DNA of 22,312 nucleotides, taken from positions 1-22,312 of the forward strand of contig DPAC01000104.1 in assembly GCA_003517675.1 (NCBI GenBank). The letters run 5' to 3'. The notes below the pieces were generated by a model. The model did no database searches, had not been told where the DNA came from, and worked only from the letters and a program-made list of their open reading frames with translations. Shown in pieces: positions 7,200 through 16,084 of the stretch. Position numbers and translations under genes: made by a program. Each line of letters begins with the position of its first letter. Position 1 is the first letter of the stretch. The DNA comes from Porphyromonadaceae bacterium. GTDB taxonomy: Bacteria > Bacteroidota > Bacteroidia > Bacteroidales > Dysgonomonadaceae.

Positions 7200-8381
7200 T
7201 TAGTGAAATAATTCCTGTTGACGTTTGTCGATGTATTTTTTACGATATTCAACAGGCGTATAGCCTTTCATCTTTTTAAAAATACGGGATATGTTTTTGC
7301 AATCATTGAACCCCGATTCTATGGCAAGGTCAAAGAGTGTCCTGTCGGTAGTTAACAGCAGATGAGCGAAATAATCGATTCTGCATTGCAGGATAAACTG
7401 ATAAATGGAAGTTCCCATTTCTTCTTTGAATTTCACTTCCAGATTGCGCCGCGATAACGGAACCATTTCCGAGAATGCTTCAATATTGATATCCGAGGTA
7501 AAGTTGTTCTCGATATAGTTGACAACTTTTGAGATGTGCTCGTTGGAGACATTATATTTCTCGGTGGACTTTCTCAGCTCGAACCTTGTGGGTTTAATGA
7601 CGATGTTAAAGGGTTCTTTCCGCTCTCCCTTCATCAGCCTGTCTATTAACCTTCCGGCTTCATAACCGCCTCTTTCCACATCCGTAACAATGGAAGAGAT
7701 GGGTGGATCTGACAGGTTACAGATCAGTTCGTCGTTATCAACCCCCAACAATGATATCTCTTCAGGTATTTTGATGTTGTTGATTTTGCATATCTGTGAT
7801 ATCCTTAAAGCAAAATTATCGTCACAGGCGAACAGCCCCACCGGCTTGGGCAGCGACAAGAGCCATTCATCGAGCTGTATGTGGCTGGTTCCCCATTCTT
7901 CTCCATCCAGATTCTCACTTTCGAAATATGAATAGGAGTAATTCTCGACTGTTTTTTCTATTTGGGTTCTGAACCCTTCCGCCCTTTCACGCGACCAAAC
8001 AACATCTTTATTGCCGTAAAAGGCAAAATTACGATAGCGCCGTTTGATGAAAAAATTCGCAGCCATTTGTCCTGTGCCAAAATAATCGCCGGTCAGGTTG
8101 GAGAAATAGGGGCTTCGCTCTTTGTAATTTTGAAGCACTATCGGTATGTTTAACGTCGCTAATAGGTTTGTCCCTTCATCGTCCCAACGTGCAATAATGG
8201 CATCGGCTTTCCATTCTCTTGCCCACTCCACAATACCCTCTTTGCCATATAGCGTTTTATAGTAAGCAGGTAACCGATAGAAGATCCAGGGGCCGTGTTC
8301 TTTGGAATATTGGATCAGGCCCCGTAACAGTCGTCGGCTGAATTCACTGGAGTAGTCAAAGAGGATAAGTATTTTCTTCAT
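7200..8381 (-). CDS. XylR-type transcriptional regulator (LacI-like sensor + AraC HTH)
   Basis: 393 residues. Residues 1 to about 275 form a LacI/periplasmic-binding-protein-like sensor (KILILFDYSSEFSRRLLRGL at the start, DAIIARWDDEG near 80, SLLGVDNDELICNLSDPPI near 215-235). About 283-385 form an AraC DNA-binding domain with two HTH motifs; the second contains DLAIESGFNDCKNISRIFKK followed by GYTPVEYRKKY, the usual C-terminal AraC signature. This sensor-plus-AraC order is that of E. coli XylR. It likely senses a sugar and activates the adjacent permease-nag operon, 248 bp away on the same strand. A -7 element for its own gene (TATATTTG on the minus strand) is at 8426-8433. Confidence 0.9.
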   Translation of the reverse strand: MKKILILFDYSSEFSRRLLRGLIQYSKEHGPWIFYRLPAYYKTLYGKEGIVEWAREWKADAIIARWDDEGTNLLATLNIPIVLQNYKERSPYFSNLTGDYFGTGQMAANFFIKRRYRNFAFYGNKDVVWSRERAEGFRTQIEKTVENYSYSYFESENLDGEEWGTSHIQLDEWLLSLPKPVGLFACDDNFALRISQICKINNIKIPEEISLLGVDNDELICNLSDPPISSIVTDVERGGYEAGRLIDRLMKGERKEPFNIVIKPTRFELRKSTEKYNVSNEHISKVVNYIENNFTSDINIEAFSEMVPLSRRNLEVKFKEEMGTSIYQFILQCRIDYFAHLLLTTDRTLFDLAIESGFNDCKNISRIFKKMKGYTPVEYRKKYIDKRQQELFH

Positions 8382-8425
8382 AAGTATTGCGTTTTCATTT
8401 TGCGAAAAAAAACAATATTAATTCT

Positions 8426-8433
8426 CAAATATA
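8426..8433 (-). promoter_or_regulatory. -7 promoter element of the XylR-like gene
   Basis: The minus strand reads TATATTTG, a full match to TAnnTTTG, 45 nt before the start codon. No convincing -33 element lies at the expected distance. The rest of 8382-8643 shows no gene or clear structure. Confidence 0.5.
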
Positions 8434-8643
8434 GATGTTTTTGAATGATATGAAGGGATTAAACGACAAAATTAACAGAAGAGATGAGTAAGGTTTTTAT
8501 ACCTTCGATGTCAGGTGCATGTACAAGGTATTCTGCCGGTTCGTTGTCATCAACTCCTTATACATATTTAGCTTATCGAAATAGGCGCTTATAAGATTAC
8601 GAAAAATAATGCAATGATGGAACCCGGATTGCATCAGTCTCTA

Positions 8644-9300
8644 TTACTCTTCCCTTCCGCCGATAAAAGTGATGGCCGGGGTGGTGTGATAATTGTCTCT
8701 TTTCCAAAAGCGTAGCAGGAAATCGATATCTTTTAAAAATTCTTTCAGAGGGGATGTTTTCAATACAGTCAGTTTCTTCTTGCACTGATTGATGCAAAAC
8801 AGGACTATCTCCGGAGAAATACTTGGATCCATCAACAGATGTAAAAAATGCTCCTGGCTTAATTTGTCCTGAAAATAGGGGTTATTGGGTAAAGGGAAGG
8901 CTGAATTTACGCCAAATAGCAGTTCACATCCCCTTTTGGGATTAAAAAAGACCAATCCCGATTCTGAGATATCGGACGCATCTGATAGATCAAGGGGAGT
9001 ATTCTCAAGGGTGAGGCCATCTGCCCGGAATCTCTTTTTCGATTGTTCGACCTCTTCGCCGGAAAGGTTCAAAGAGTCATTAAAATGCTGTGTGAAGCCG
9101 TCTAAAAAGTCGTTTATTTTTTCGGACGGTAAAAAAGCGATCTGCGATCCGCGGTTATAATCAAGAAAAGCTTTCTCTTGCTTTCGCAGTGTTTCGTCCG
9201 CATTATACAGGGAGTGATCCAAAAAGTTTACTTGTGCTCTCGCGGTGAGAGATTGCTTTTCATCCAAAATCAAATCAGCATTGAACCACTTATTTAACAT
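8644..9300 (-). CDS. Hypothetical protein of unknown function
   Basis: 218 residues, no family recognised. No signal peptide, membrane segment or cysteine-rich metal motif is visible; it looks soluble and cytoplasmic. It is acidic in the middle (LDLSDASDISESG, about 103-115) and its C-terminal half is leucine- and phenylalanine-rich (HFLHLLMDPSISPEIVLFCI, then KEFLKDIDFLLRFWKR), suggesting a helical domain. The gene is isolated: 262 bp before the XylR-like gene and 205 bp after the Hdr cluster. No clear promoter was found. The open frame is complete, and its codon use resembles neighbours, so I regard it as a real gene, but the function cannot be inferred. Confidence 0.65.
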   Translation of the reverse strand: MLNKWFNADLILDEKQSLTARAQVNFLDHSLYNADETLRKQEKAFLDYNRGSQIAFLPSEKINDFLDGFTQHFNDSLNLSGEEVEQSKKRFRADGLTLENTPLDLSDASDISESGLVFFNPKRGCELLFGVNSAFPLPNNPYFQDKLSQEHFLHLLMDPSISPEIVLFCINQCKKKLTVLKTSPLKEFLKDIDFLLRFWKRDNYHTTPAITFIGGREE

Positions 9301-9505
9301 ATTTCATCGGGATTTTTGGATAAAATGTTGTTTCATTGAGCAAATAACTCCCTTACCTGTACGATGGAATTTCTCAATGCGTCTGTTTTATTGAATAGAG
9401 ACGAAATCTATCACACGGATGCTCCCCGTTCATACAAAGAAGGGGCAATGTGTAAAGCGCCCTCTTTTCGATTGTTGTATAGCCGGGAACCTGGGAAATT
9501 GCCGT

Positions 9506-10567
9506 TTACCCCGGTTTCTGCATTGTTTTGATCTTCGCGAAATAGAGACCAAACGAACGATACAGGAAGTGGGTCCATTTGCCGAAGGGGACAATGATCA
9601 GCGCCCACTGTGCCAGCACGGTCAGGTGAATGATGTACATCCAGATATTGTTTTCGAGGAGCTGAAGGTCGATGAAGAGGCGCACCGCAAAGGCGGTCAG
9701 CCCCATCAGCAGCAGCCAGATCACGAAGAGCCAGTCGGATGGCTGCGAGAACGTGTTCAGCGCCTTGTTCTTCTTCACTCTGTCCGAGACAAAATGGGTG
9801 GTGACGACGAAAATCAGGAAGCTCTCCACATACCCGAGTACAATGATAAAAAGGCTCTCCGTCCCGAACCAGTTGAGGAAGACGGTGGTGAAGAGAAGTG
9901 ACAGGTAGGCGAAGACCAGTACCAGGTGCTCCAGCCAGCGGAAGTTGTCCTTATTGTCACAATCTTTGGCCCTTTTCTGGGTGAACATATGGACAAACAG
10001 TTCGGACAGGGCCGTGAAATAGCGCTTGACTGGTGCTTTCACCCCGTTCTTCACGATGGTGAAATACCACATCCGCAGCAGGTTGGGGATGAAGATCGCC
10101 ACAAAGACGGCGCCGATGGCCAGCATCTCGAAGCGGTGTCCCGTATGGAGCATTGTTTCGGCATCAAAACCAGTGGAGCGGGCAAAGAGGAAGACACCGG
10201 CGGCTACCAACAGCAGCGCTGCGATGGTGAACATCAGCGACCGGTAGAGCAGTCCCGAGAGTCCGGTCCAGTCGTATTGTGCGGTGAGCCAGCGCCGCAG
10301 TGTCATCATCAGCTCGCCGGGATTTGCCTGGCGCGGACACTCCTGGGAGCACTCACCACAGTAATAGCACTCCCACGGTTTCAGGGATGACCTGAGTTCA
10401 TCTTCCAGTCCCAGTGTGGTGTAGCGTATCATCTCCCGCGGGAATGAACTGTCGTTGGTAGAAAGAGCGCAGGTGGCCGTACAATTTCCGCAGTTAAAAC
10501 ATGCGTTGAAGTCACCTACGCCGTATTTGGTCAGCTCTGTCGCAAATTCAGGATTTACTTTTGCCAT
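9506..10567 (-). CDS. QmoC-like protein: HdrC iron-sulfur domain fused to a cytochrome b-like membrane domain
   Basis: 353 residues from the chosen ATG at 10565-10567, which follows the upstream hdrA stop by one base; a longer frame to 10633 would overlap hdrA and adds 22 residues unlike the family. Residues 23-33 (C23, C26, C29, C33) and 67-77 (C67, C70, C73, C77) are the two [4Fe-4S] motifs of HdrC. About six membrane segments follow (roughly 111-129, 147-165, 213-231, 240-258, 278-297, 310-328), with histidines H141, H144, H214, H258, H314 and H333 as possible haem b ligands. This matches QmoC, the quinone-reactive subunit that couples membrane quinone to cytoplasmic HdrA-type subunits. 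It is the last gene of the cluster and would anchor the complex. No HdrB (CCG-domain) subunit is present. Confidence 0.85.
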   Translation of the reverse strand: MAKVNPEFATELTKYGVGDFNACFNCGNCTATCALSTNDSSFPREMIRYTTLGLEDELRSSLKPWECYYCGECSQECPRQANPGELMMTLRRWLTAQYDWTGLSGLLYRSLMFTIAALLLVAAGVFLFARSTGFDAETMLHTGHRFEMLAIGAVFVAIFIPNLLRMWYFTIVKNGVKAPVKRYFTALSELFVHMFTQKRAKDCDNKDNFRWLEHLVLVFAYLSLLFTTVFLNWFGTESLFIIVLGYVESFLIFVVTTHFVSDRVKKNKALNTFSQPSDWLFVIWLLLMGLTAFAVRLFIDLQLLENNIWMYIIHLTVLAQWALIIVPFGKWTHFLYRSFGLYFAKIKTMQKPG

Positions 10568-10568
10568 C

Positions 10569-12773
10569 TTATTTAAATTTGTAATAATAATACGCTTCTT
10601 TGTCGTTTGTGCCGGCTGGCGATACCACACCATATTTATTCATCGTCATCAGATGCCAGGTAACCATTTCGGGATCCATGTTCAGTGCATCCACCACTTC
10701 GGGAATCGTTTTCTGCTCTGTACCGATGGTGGCAAGGATATCTTTCCAGATTTGCGGATATTCTTTCATGTGTGCTGCCACGAACTCTTCTTTTTCTTCG
10801 GTAACAGCGGAACCCTCCTCTGTCCTGATATCCACTTTCGCAGCAAAACCATCGATCATCGCCTCTATCTCGTGATCGGTATATTTGGCCACTTCAATCG
10901 CGTTCACCGGACAGACCGGCGCACAGATGCCACAACCCGTGCAAACACCCTTATTCACGCCGGCAATCTGTTTCCCGGCTTCGGTGACGGTCTCCCTGAT
11001 TGCCGTGTAATCGCACACTTCGGCACATTTGCCGCACCAGGTACAGGCATCGGCGTCCACGCGTGCCACCACGGGGTCGCCCATCACCGTACCGCTTTTC
11101 AGCAGCGCCGTGATCTTGGAGGCTCCTGCCAGCGATGACTGCACCGATTCGCTCACATTCTTCGGACCCTGGCATGTCCCCCCGATATAGACCCCCTTGA
11201 TCACCGTTTCCACCGGTTTCAGTTTCGGGTGTATTTCGTTGAAGAACCTATCATTGCCAATCGGAATTTTAAACAGCCCGGAGATGTGCGGCGCATCGGC
11301 CCGTGCCACCATGCCGGTGACGAGTACGACCAGATCGGGCGTGATTTCCATCTCCTTCTTGCCCGTGAGATAGTCTTTCACCTTCAGCGTGATCGCTTTG
11401 CCGTTCATTTCCACGGTGGGCATCTCCTTTTCTTCGTATTTGAAAAACAAGTCACCCTGTTTCGATGCCCGTTCATACAGGATCTCCTGTTTGCCATAGG
11501 TGCGGATATCGCGGTAGAGATGGTAATTCTGGATTTTTCCGTATTTCTCCTTCAGCTGCAAGGCCGTGTAAATGGTCGATGTGCAGCAATGGCGGGAGCA
11601 GTATTTGTTTTCGCCTTTTTTCTGGCGACTGCCCACGCAGTAGATAAACGCCACGCTTTTGATTTCTTTTCCGTTGTAAATCAGCTTCTCCGGCGACAAT
11701 TCCATCAACCGGTTCAACTGGGGAAGGGTGATCACGTTCGGGATATGCTTGTAGCCGAATTCCCCCTCTTTGGGTTCGTAGTTGTCAAACCCGGTGGTGA
11801 CAAGCACCGACCCGGCCAGCAGGGCAATGGTTTCCTCCTGCTCATTCGGATTGATGACCGCCTTGTATTTTTCCAGAAAATCGGGGTGATCCCTGAGGGC
11901 TTCCATGTCCACGACCGGCACATCGGGCAAGGCTTCGGGATAATTTTTGTAGATCGCTTTTCTCGTTGTGAGGCCTTCATTAAACGCATCCTTCACCGTT
12001 ACGTGACAATCATCCATCGCCCTTTTCACGGTCTGCTTGTCGATTTTCCCATTGATATGGCGCGGCTTCACCTTGATTTCGATATTGAAGCTGCCCAGAC
12101 TGCCCGTTACTTTTTCGACGGTGGCTCCGGTGAAGACGGTGATGTTTTTGTACGTTTTCATCTCTTCGTACAGTTTTTTCACAATCTCCTTGCCGCTTTG
12201 TCCCGTCATGAAGAGTTTTTCCTGCTGCGTAATGTGGCCCCCCACAAAGTAATCTTTCTCCACCAGATACACTTCATTGCCGGAGCGTGCCAGGTCTATG
12301 GCTGCTTTCATGCCCGAAACGCCGGCACCGATCACCATGACTGCTTTTTTTACCTCAATCTCGATGCTGTCCAGCGCCTCGGAATATGCGACACGGTTGA
12401 TGCCGGCGCGGATTAATCCGGCGGCTTTCACCGTCGCCTCACGCGGGCGGTCGCTGTGCGGCCAGGAACATTGCTCGCGAATATTTACCTGCACATAGTT
12501 GTTCGGGTTCAGTCCGGCCCGTGCGGCCACCGCTCTGAACGTGTGCAGGTGCAGCTTCGGCGAGCAGGATGCCACTACGATCGCATCCAGGTTGTACTGC
12601 TGGATGTCTTTCACCATCGCTTTCTGGTTGGAGTCGGCACAGGCGAACATGACATCCTTCGAGACGACTACCCCGTCTTCCTTGTGGAACATGTTACTCA
12701 GTTCTTCCACATCCACATAATCGGAAATATTTCCGCCGCAATGGCAAATATATACCCCTATTCTTTGTCTCAT
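10569..12773 (-). CDS. hdrA: HdrA-like FAD/iron-sulfur oxidoreductase with C-terminal winged-helix-like extension
   Basis: 734 residues. The order is: N-terminal HdrA domain with C10, C12, C45 and C70; Rossmann FAD site GAGVSG (149-154); the FAD-domain segment YCSRHCC (391-397); VYIGGTCQGP near 529-537; and two C-terminal [4Fe-4S] motifs at C577/C580/C583/C587 and C611/C614/C617/C621. The ferredoxin normally inserted near residue 240 has lost its CxxCxxCxxxC; only C256 remains in that stretch. Residues about 685-734 (TIPEVVDALNMDPEMVTWHL and following) look like a winged helix, unusual for HdrA. In Qmo terms it resembles QmoB without its MvhD tail; a separate MvhD-like protein is encoded in the same cluster. 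It lies 12 bp after the 941-residue HdrA and one base before qmoC-like. Cytoplasmic, electron transfer within the complex. Confidence 0.88.
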   Translation of the reverse strand: MRQRIGVYICHCGGNISDYVDVEELSNMFHKEDGVVVSKDVMFACADSNQKAMVKDIQQYNLDAIVVASCSPKLHLHTFRAVAARAGLNPNNYVQVNIREQCSWPHSDRPREATVKAAGLIRAGINRVAYSEALDSIEIEVKKAVMVIGAGVSGMKAAIDLARSGNEVYLVEKDYFVGGHITQQEKLFMTGQSGKEIVKKLYEEMKTYKNITVFTGATVEKVTGSLGSFNIEIKVKPRHINGKIDKQTVKRAMDDCHVTVKDAFNEGLTTRKAIYKNYPEALPDVPVVDMEALRDHPDFLEKYKAVINPNEQEETIALLAGSVLVTTGFDNYEPKEGEFGYKHIPNVITLPQLNRLMELSPEKLIYNGKEIKSVAFIYCVGSRQKKGENKYCSRHCCTSTIYTALQLKEKYGKIQNYHLYRDIRTYGKQEILYERASKQGDLFFKYEEKEMPTVEMNGKAITLKVKDYLTGKKEMEITPDLVVLVTGMVARADAPHISGLFKIPIGNDRFFNEIHPKLKPVETVIKGVYIGGTCQGPKNVSESVQSSLAGASKITALLKSGTVMGDPVVARVDADACTWCGKCAEVCDYTAIRETVTEAGKQIAGVNKGVCTGCGICAPVCPVNAIEVAKYTDHEIEAMIDGFAAKVDIRTEEGSAVTEEKEEFVAAHMKEYPQIWKDILATIGTEQKTIPEVVDALNMDPEMVTWHLMTMNKYGVVSPAGTNDKEAYYYYKFK

Positions 12774-12785
12774 TGTCGTTCCTCC

Positions 12786-15611
12786 TTACCGTTGTAAAAT
12801 AGATTGACTCGTTGACTGCTGCATTACCCTGAACCGGCCCTTTTTATCATCCAACAGTGTCTCTTTTCGGTTCAGATATCCGGCGACTTCCGATGCGGCG
12901 CAACCTGCCGACAGGATTGAATCAGGGATATCTTTCGGTCCCGATGCGGCGCCTGCCACAAACACGCCCTCGATGCTCGTCAACGCGGGACTCACCAGTT
13001 CGTCCGTTTGCTTGACGAAACTAAAATCATCCAGCTCCAGAATTTCTCCCCGGAACATCTCCGGTACCTCTTTATTTGGCACCACCCCTACGGAGAGTAC
13101 CACCAGATCGTGCCGGGCTTCTTTCACGACACCTTTGGTCACATCTTCGTACCGCACAATTAAATCGCCTTTGCCATCTTCCGTTTCACGGATTTTCGCT
13201 ACTTTCCCTTTCACGAAGTTCGTGCCCATCCCTTTTGTTTGCTGGAAGAACTCCTCATAACCCTTGCCGAATGCACGGATATCCATATAATAAATGGTGA
13301 TATCCGCCATCGGCAGCGCACCCATCAGGAGCTGCGCCTGCTTGATGGAATACATGCAGCAGATCTGGGAACAAATGGGGTTGTTGCTGCAATCGGAGCC
13401 GCAGCCGCCGCTTTCGATGGCCGAATCGCGCGAACCCGTGCAGAGGATGTAAGCGATGTTGTCGGGTACTTTTCCGTCGCCCGGACGAAGCACATTGTTA
13501 AAGGGACGGGTAGGGGCGATCAGCCGGTCCATCTGCATGGAATCGATCACGTTGGCGTATTGCGCATACCCGTAATTGGGTTTGGCCGATGGCGGGAAAA
13601 GCTTGTAACCCGTGGTGATGACCACCGATTTAGCCGTAACCTCCTGCGTTTTCGTTTTTTGGGAAAAATCGATTGCGTTGGCGGGACAAATATTCACGCA
13701 CTGGTGGCACTCGCGGCAGTTGCTGCAATCCAGGCAGCGTTGCGTGCTCGCCTTCAGTTCCTCCTCGGTGAATGTCTTTTCTACTTCTTCCCAGCTGCGG
13801 GCACGTGCTGCCAGGGGCATCACCGCATTCTTCACCTGCGGATGTTTCTCGCCTTTGAATCGGTTCAACACGATATTTTTGTCGATGGCAGGAAGCTTAT
13901 CGCCCTCTTCAAAGTCGTCCATATTCAATCCGCGCAACCACTTGTCCATGTAGAACGCCGCTTTCTTTCCCTGTCCGGCAGCTTCAATCAGCGTGGTGGA
14001 GCCGGTGACGGTATCTCCTCCGGCAAAAATAGATTCCACCGATGTCTGTAATGTCCTGGCATCGGTGCGGATGGTTCCGTTCCTGTTCAGATCTACCTGT
14101 CCGGCAAATGCGCCGGTATCTGCACGCAGCCCGATGGCTTCGATCACATAATCCACCTCCTCGGTGTATTCAGACCCTTCGATGGGCTCTGCACTGCGGC
14201 GTCCGCTGTCGTCTTTCTCTCCCAGCTGCATTTTCGTCAGCCGGATTTGGGTGAGCTGCCCGTTTTCTCCGATGTATCTGACCGGGTTGCGAAGCACCTT
14301 GATCTCTACACCCTCTTCTTCCGCTTCTGCGATCTCCGGAGCAAAACAGGGCATCTCTTCACGGCTGCGGCGATATACTACGATCACTTTTTCGGCGCCG
14401 AGACGCAACGAGGTACGTGCAGCGTCGATCGCCGTATTTCCGCCACCGATCACCATCACCTTTTTGCCGGTTAAGTTTTCACGCCTGCCAATGTTGGCTT
14501 CCCGAAGGAAGGTCAGACAATCCACCACACCCTTCAGATCCGATCCTTCCGTGCCCGAGGCCATCGCCTTGTGTGTGCCGATACCCACGAACACAGCATC
14601 AAATCCCTGGTCGTGAAGCGATTTCAGGTTGGTAATTTTTTTATTGACTGCTATGTCAACACCCAATACGGTGATGTTTTGCAAGTCCCTGTCCACCACA
14701 TCTTTTGGTGCGCGGTATTCGGGCAAGGCCAGGCGCAGCATGCCGCCGGCCGCCGGCGCAGCCTCGAAGATCGTCACGGTGTGACCCTTCAGTGCCAGGT
14801 GATAGGCGGCAGTCATTCCGGCAGGGCCGGAACCGATCACGGCGACCCTCTTCCCGGTTTTTTCCTTGATCTCCACTGCGGGGGCCTGCGGGTATTTTTC
14901 ATAATACCAGTCGGAAAAATACCGTTTTATCTTGCGGATATCGACCGGCTCTTCCACCATGCCGCGGGTACAGGCATTCTGACAAGGGTGGTAGCAGGCA
15001 CGTCCCAGGCTCCCGGGAAACGGTATGTCCTCCAGATGAAGCTTCATCGCTTCCTCATACTGTCCGTTGCGGGCCAGCGTGATGTAGCCGTATGCTTTGA
15101 CCCCGCCCGGGCATGCATGGATACAGGGTGCCGAGTGTCCCTGACGGTCGATGGTGGCAATGCGCGGGTTTGCCAGGCTGAAGGGGATGTAAGCCACTTT
15201 GCGTCCCGCCAGGTTCATGTTGTATTCATCGTTGCGCACCTCGGGGCACACCACTTCACATTCCTGGCATCCCGTGCAGTTTTCCTGAATCACATACCGC
15301 GGTTTGGTGGTGACGCTGATATCGAAATTGCCGGCTGCATTTTTACTGATGCCGTCGATCCCGCTGTTGAGCATCAACGTGATATTGGGATGACGTGCCG
15401 TCTCCGACATCTTGGGCGTGGTGATACACGCTGCACAGTCGAGCGTCGGGAACACCTTACTCAACTGAATCATCTTCCCTCCGATGGAAAGCCCTTTCTC
15501 CACCAGCAGCACCTTGTGATTCATATCGGCCAGACTCAATGCGGCTTCCTGTCCTGCAATGCCGCCACCTATCACCAGCGTATCGTAATGATTGTCTTGT
15601 TGTTTATTCAT
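12786..15611 (-). CDS. hdrA: HdrA-like flavoprotein with an NfnB/GltD-type NAD(P)H module inserted in its ferredoxin domain
   Basis: 941 residues, far longer than QmoA (about 400) or HdrA (about 650). Order: FAD site GGGIAG (15-20); DCAAC (58-62) of the HdrA/QmoA type; ferredoxin motif C112, C115, C118, C122; then a complete GltD/NfnB-like unit with its N-terminal iron-sulfur motif (C163, C167, C206, C210, C214), a second FAD site GSGPAG (260-265), an NAD(P)H site GGGNTAIDAA (389-398) and FAGGD (529-533). The HdrA part then resumes with a cysteine-rich motif (C626 to C642), CGSDC and ICSQICC (737-752) and the C-terminal FAD segment VAGAASGP (885-892). The enzyme could pass electrons between NAD(P)H, iron-sulfur centres and the HdrA/QmoC pair, possibly with flavin-based bifurcation. 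Starts 40 bp after mvhD-like. Direction of electron flow is not readable. Confidence 0.88.
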   Translation of the reverse strand: MNKQQDNHYDTLVIGGGIAGQEAALSLADMNHKVLLVEKGLSIGGKMIQLSKVFPTLDCAACITTPKMSETARHPNITLMLNSGIDGISKNAAGNFDISVTTKPRYVIQENCTGCQECEVVCPEVRNDEYNMNLAGRKVAYIPFSLANPRIATIDRQGHSAPCIHACPGGVKAYGYITLARNGQYEEAMKLHLEDIPFPGSLGRACYHPCQNACTRGMVEEPVDIRKIKRYFSDWYYEKYPQAPAVEIKEKTGKRVAVIGSGPAGMTAAYHLALKGHTVTIFEAAPAAGGMLRLALPEYRAPKDVVDRDLQNITVLGVDIAVNKKITNLKSLHDQGFDAVFVGIGTHKAMASGTEGSDLKGVVDCLTFLREANIGRRENLTGKKVMVIGGGNTAIDAARTSLRLGAEKVIVVYRRSREEMPCFAPEIAEAEEEGVEIKVLRNPVRYIGENGQLTQIRLTKMQLGEKDDSGRRSAEPIEGSEYTEEVDYVIEAIGLRADTGAFAGQVDLNRNGTIRTDARTLQTSVESIFAGGDTVTGSTTLIEAAGQGKKAAFYMDKWLRGLNMDDFEEGDKLPAIDKNIVLNRFKGEKHPQVKNAVMPLAARARSWEEVEKTFTEEELKASTQRCLDCSNCRECHQCVNICPANAIDFSQKTKTQEVTAKSVVITTGYKLFPPSAKPNYGYAQYANVIDSMQMDRLIAPTRPFNNVLRPGDGKVPDNIAYILCTGSRDSAIESGGCGSDCSNNPICSQICCMYSIKQAQLLMGALPMADITIYYMDIRAFGKGYEEFFQQTKGMGTNFVKGKVAKIRETEDGKGDLIVRYEDVTKGVVKEARHDLVVLSVGVVPNKEVPEMFRGEILELDDFSFVKQTDELVSPALTSIEGVFVAGAASGPKDIPDSILSAGCAASEVAGYLNRKETLLDDKKGRFRVMQQSTSQSILQR

Positions 15612-15651
15612 AATGTACTATCTGAAATATCGATTTCAACCGCCATTGGGT

Positions 15652-16053
15652 TTACGCTTCCAGTCCGGCTAAAATTTTACTGAAATTTTCCATGTGGCTG
15701 ACAAACGGCTCTGCACAAACAGAGCAGAGTGCTGCCATACGGATCCGTTTCGGATTGATGCCTTTTTCTGCCATCAGTTTCTGAGACGCGATGATGATGT
15801 CGTTTGTCCGTTCGGGACAACTTGCACTATAGGAGCATTCGTGTCCGTCGGCTGCGATAAACACACCATCAAATCCTTTTTCAAAGGCACGAAGGATCCA
15901 GCGCGGTTTGACTCCCGATGAGCATGGCATGTTGATCACATACACGGAGGGAGAATAATGTATTTTTCTCAATCCGGCCTGGTCGATTCCCGGATCGGAA
16001 ATCTTATCGGTGGAGAAGACCAAAATTTTGGGAGATGTATTGTCGTTCGCCAT
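15652..16053 (-). CDS. MvhD-like iron-sulfur protein (hydrogenase delta subunit family)
   Basis: 133 residues. MvhD carries a [2Fe-2S] cluster and links an electron-donating module to HdrA. The conserved core is clear: NMPCSSGVKPRWILRAFEKG (41-60) followed by FDGVFIAADGHECSYSASC (61-79). The N-terminal cysteine pair of classical MvhD (a CNWCSY-type motif) is absent; the region reads FSTDKISDPG (13-22). A CSVC pair (C110, C113) appears near the C-terminus. Cysteines are C44, C73, C79, C110, C113. In QmoB of sulfate reducers this domain is fused to HdrA; here it is separate. The gene lies between a 95-bp spacer with a strong hairpin (tusA side) and the 941-residue HdrA gene. Confidence 0.85.
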   Translation of the reverse strand: MANDNTSPKILVFSTDKISDPGIDQAGLRKIHYSPSVYVINMPCSSGVKPRWILRAFEKGFDGVFIAADGHECSYSASCPERTNDIIIASQKLMAEKGINPKRIRMAALCSVCAEPFVSHMENFSKILAGLEA

Positions 16054-16084
16054 AGCTGTGAAACATTGAAAACCTTACTTCGAA

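Noticed and set aside
9436..9467. Terminator for the hdr-qmo cluster
   Set aside because: The stem is short with a two-base bulge and a 12-base loop, and no T run follows on the minus strand. It was not strong enough to list, and no better terminator was found before the hypothetical gene.
10568..10633. 22-residue N-terminal extension of the QmoC-like protein
   Set aside because: It would overlap the end of hdrA and has no family resemblance. The ATG at 10567 follows the hdrA stop by one base and gives a normal HdrC start.
11229..12416. 395-codon open frame on the plus strand across hdrA
   Set aside because: It lies entirely opposite a gene with clear HdrA motifs, its translation is rich in Phe and His with no recognisable domain, and it has no promoter. 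It is a by-product of codon bias on the other strand. The same holds for the 370-codon frame at 14571-15683, the 334-codon frame at 20967-21971 and the 298-codon frame opposite trxB.
12786..15611. Assembly error joining a gltD gene into hdrA
   Set aside because: The frame is unbroken over 941 codons, both junctions fall in iron-sulfur loops, and all domain motifs are intact. A true nested fusion is more likely, though long reads would settle it.
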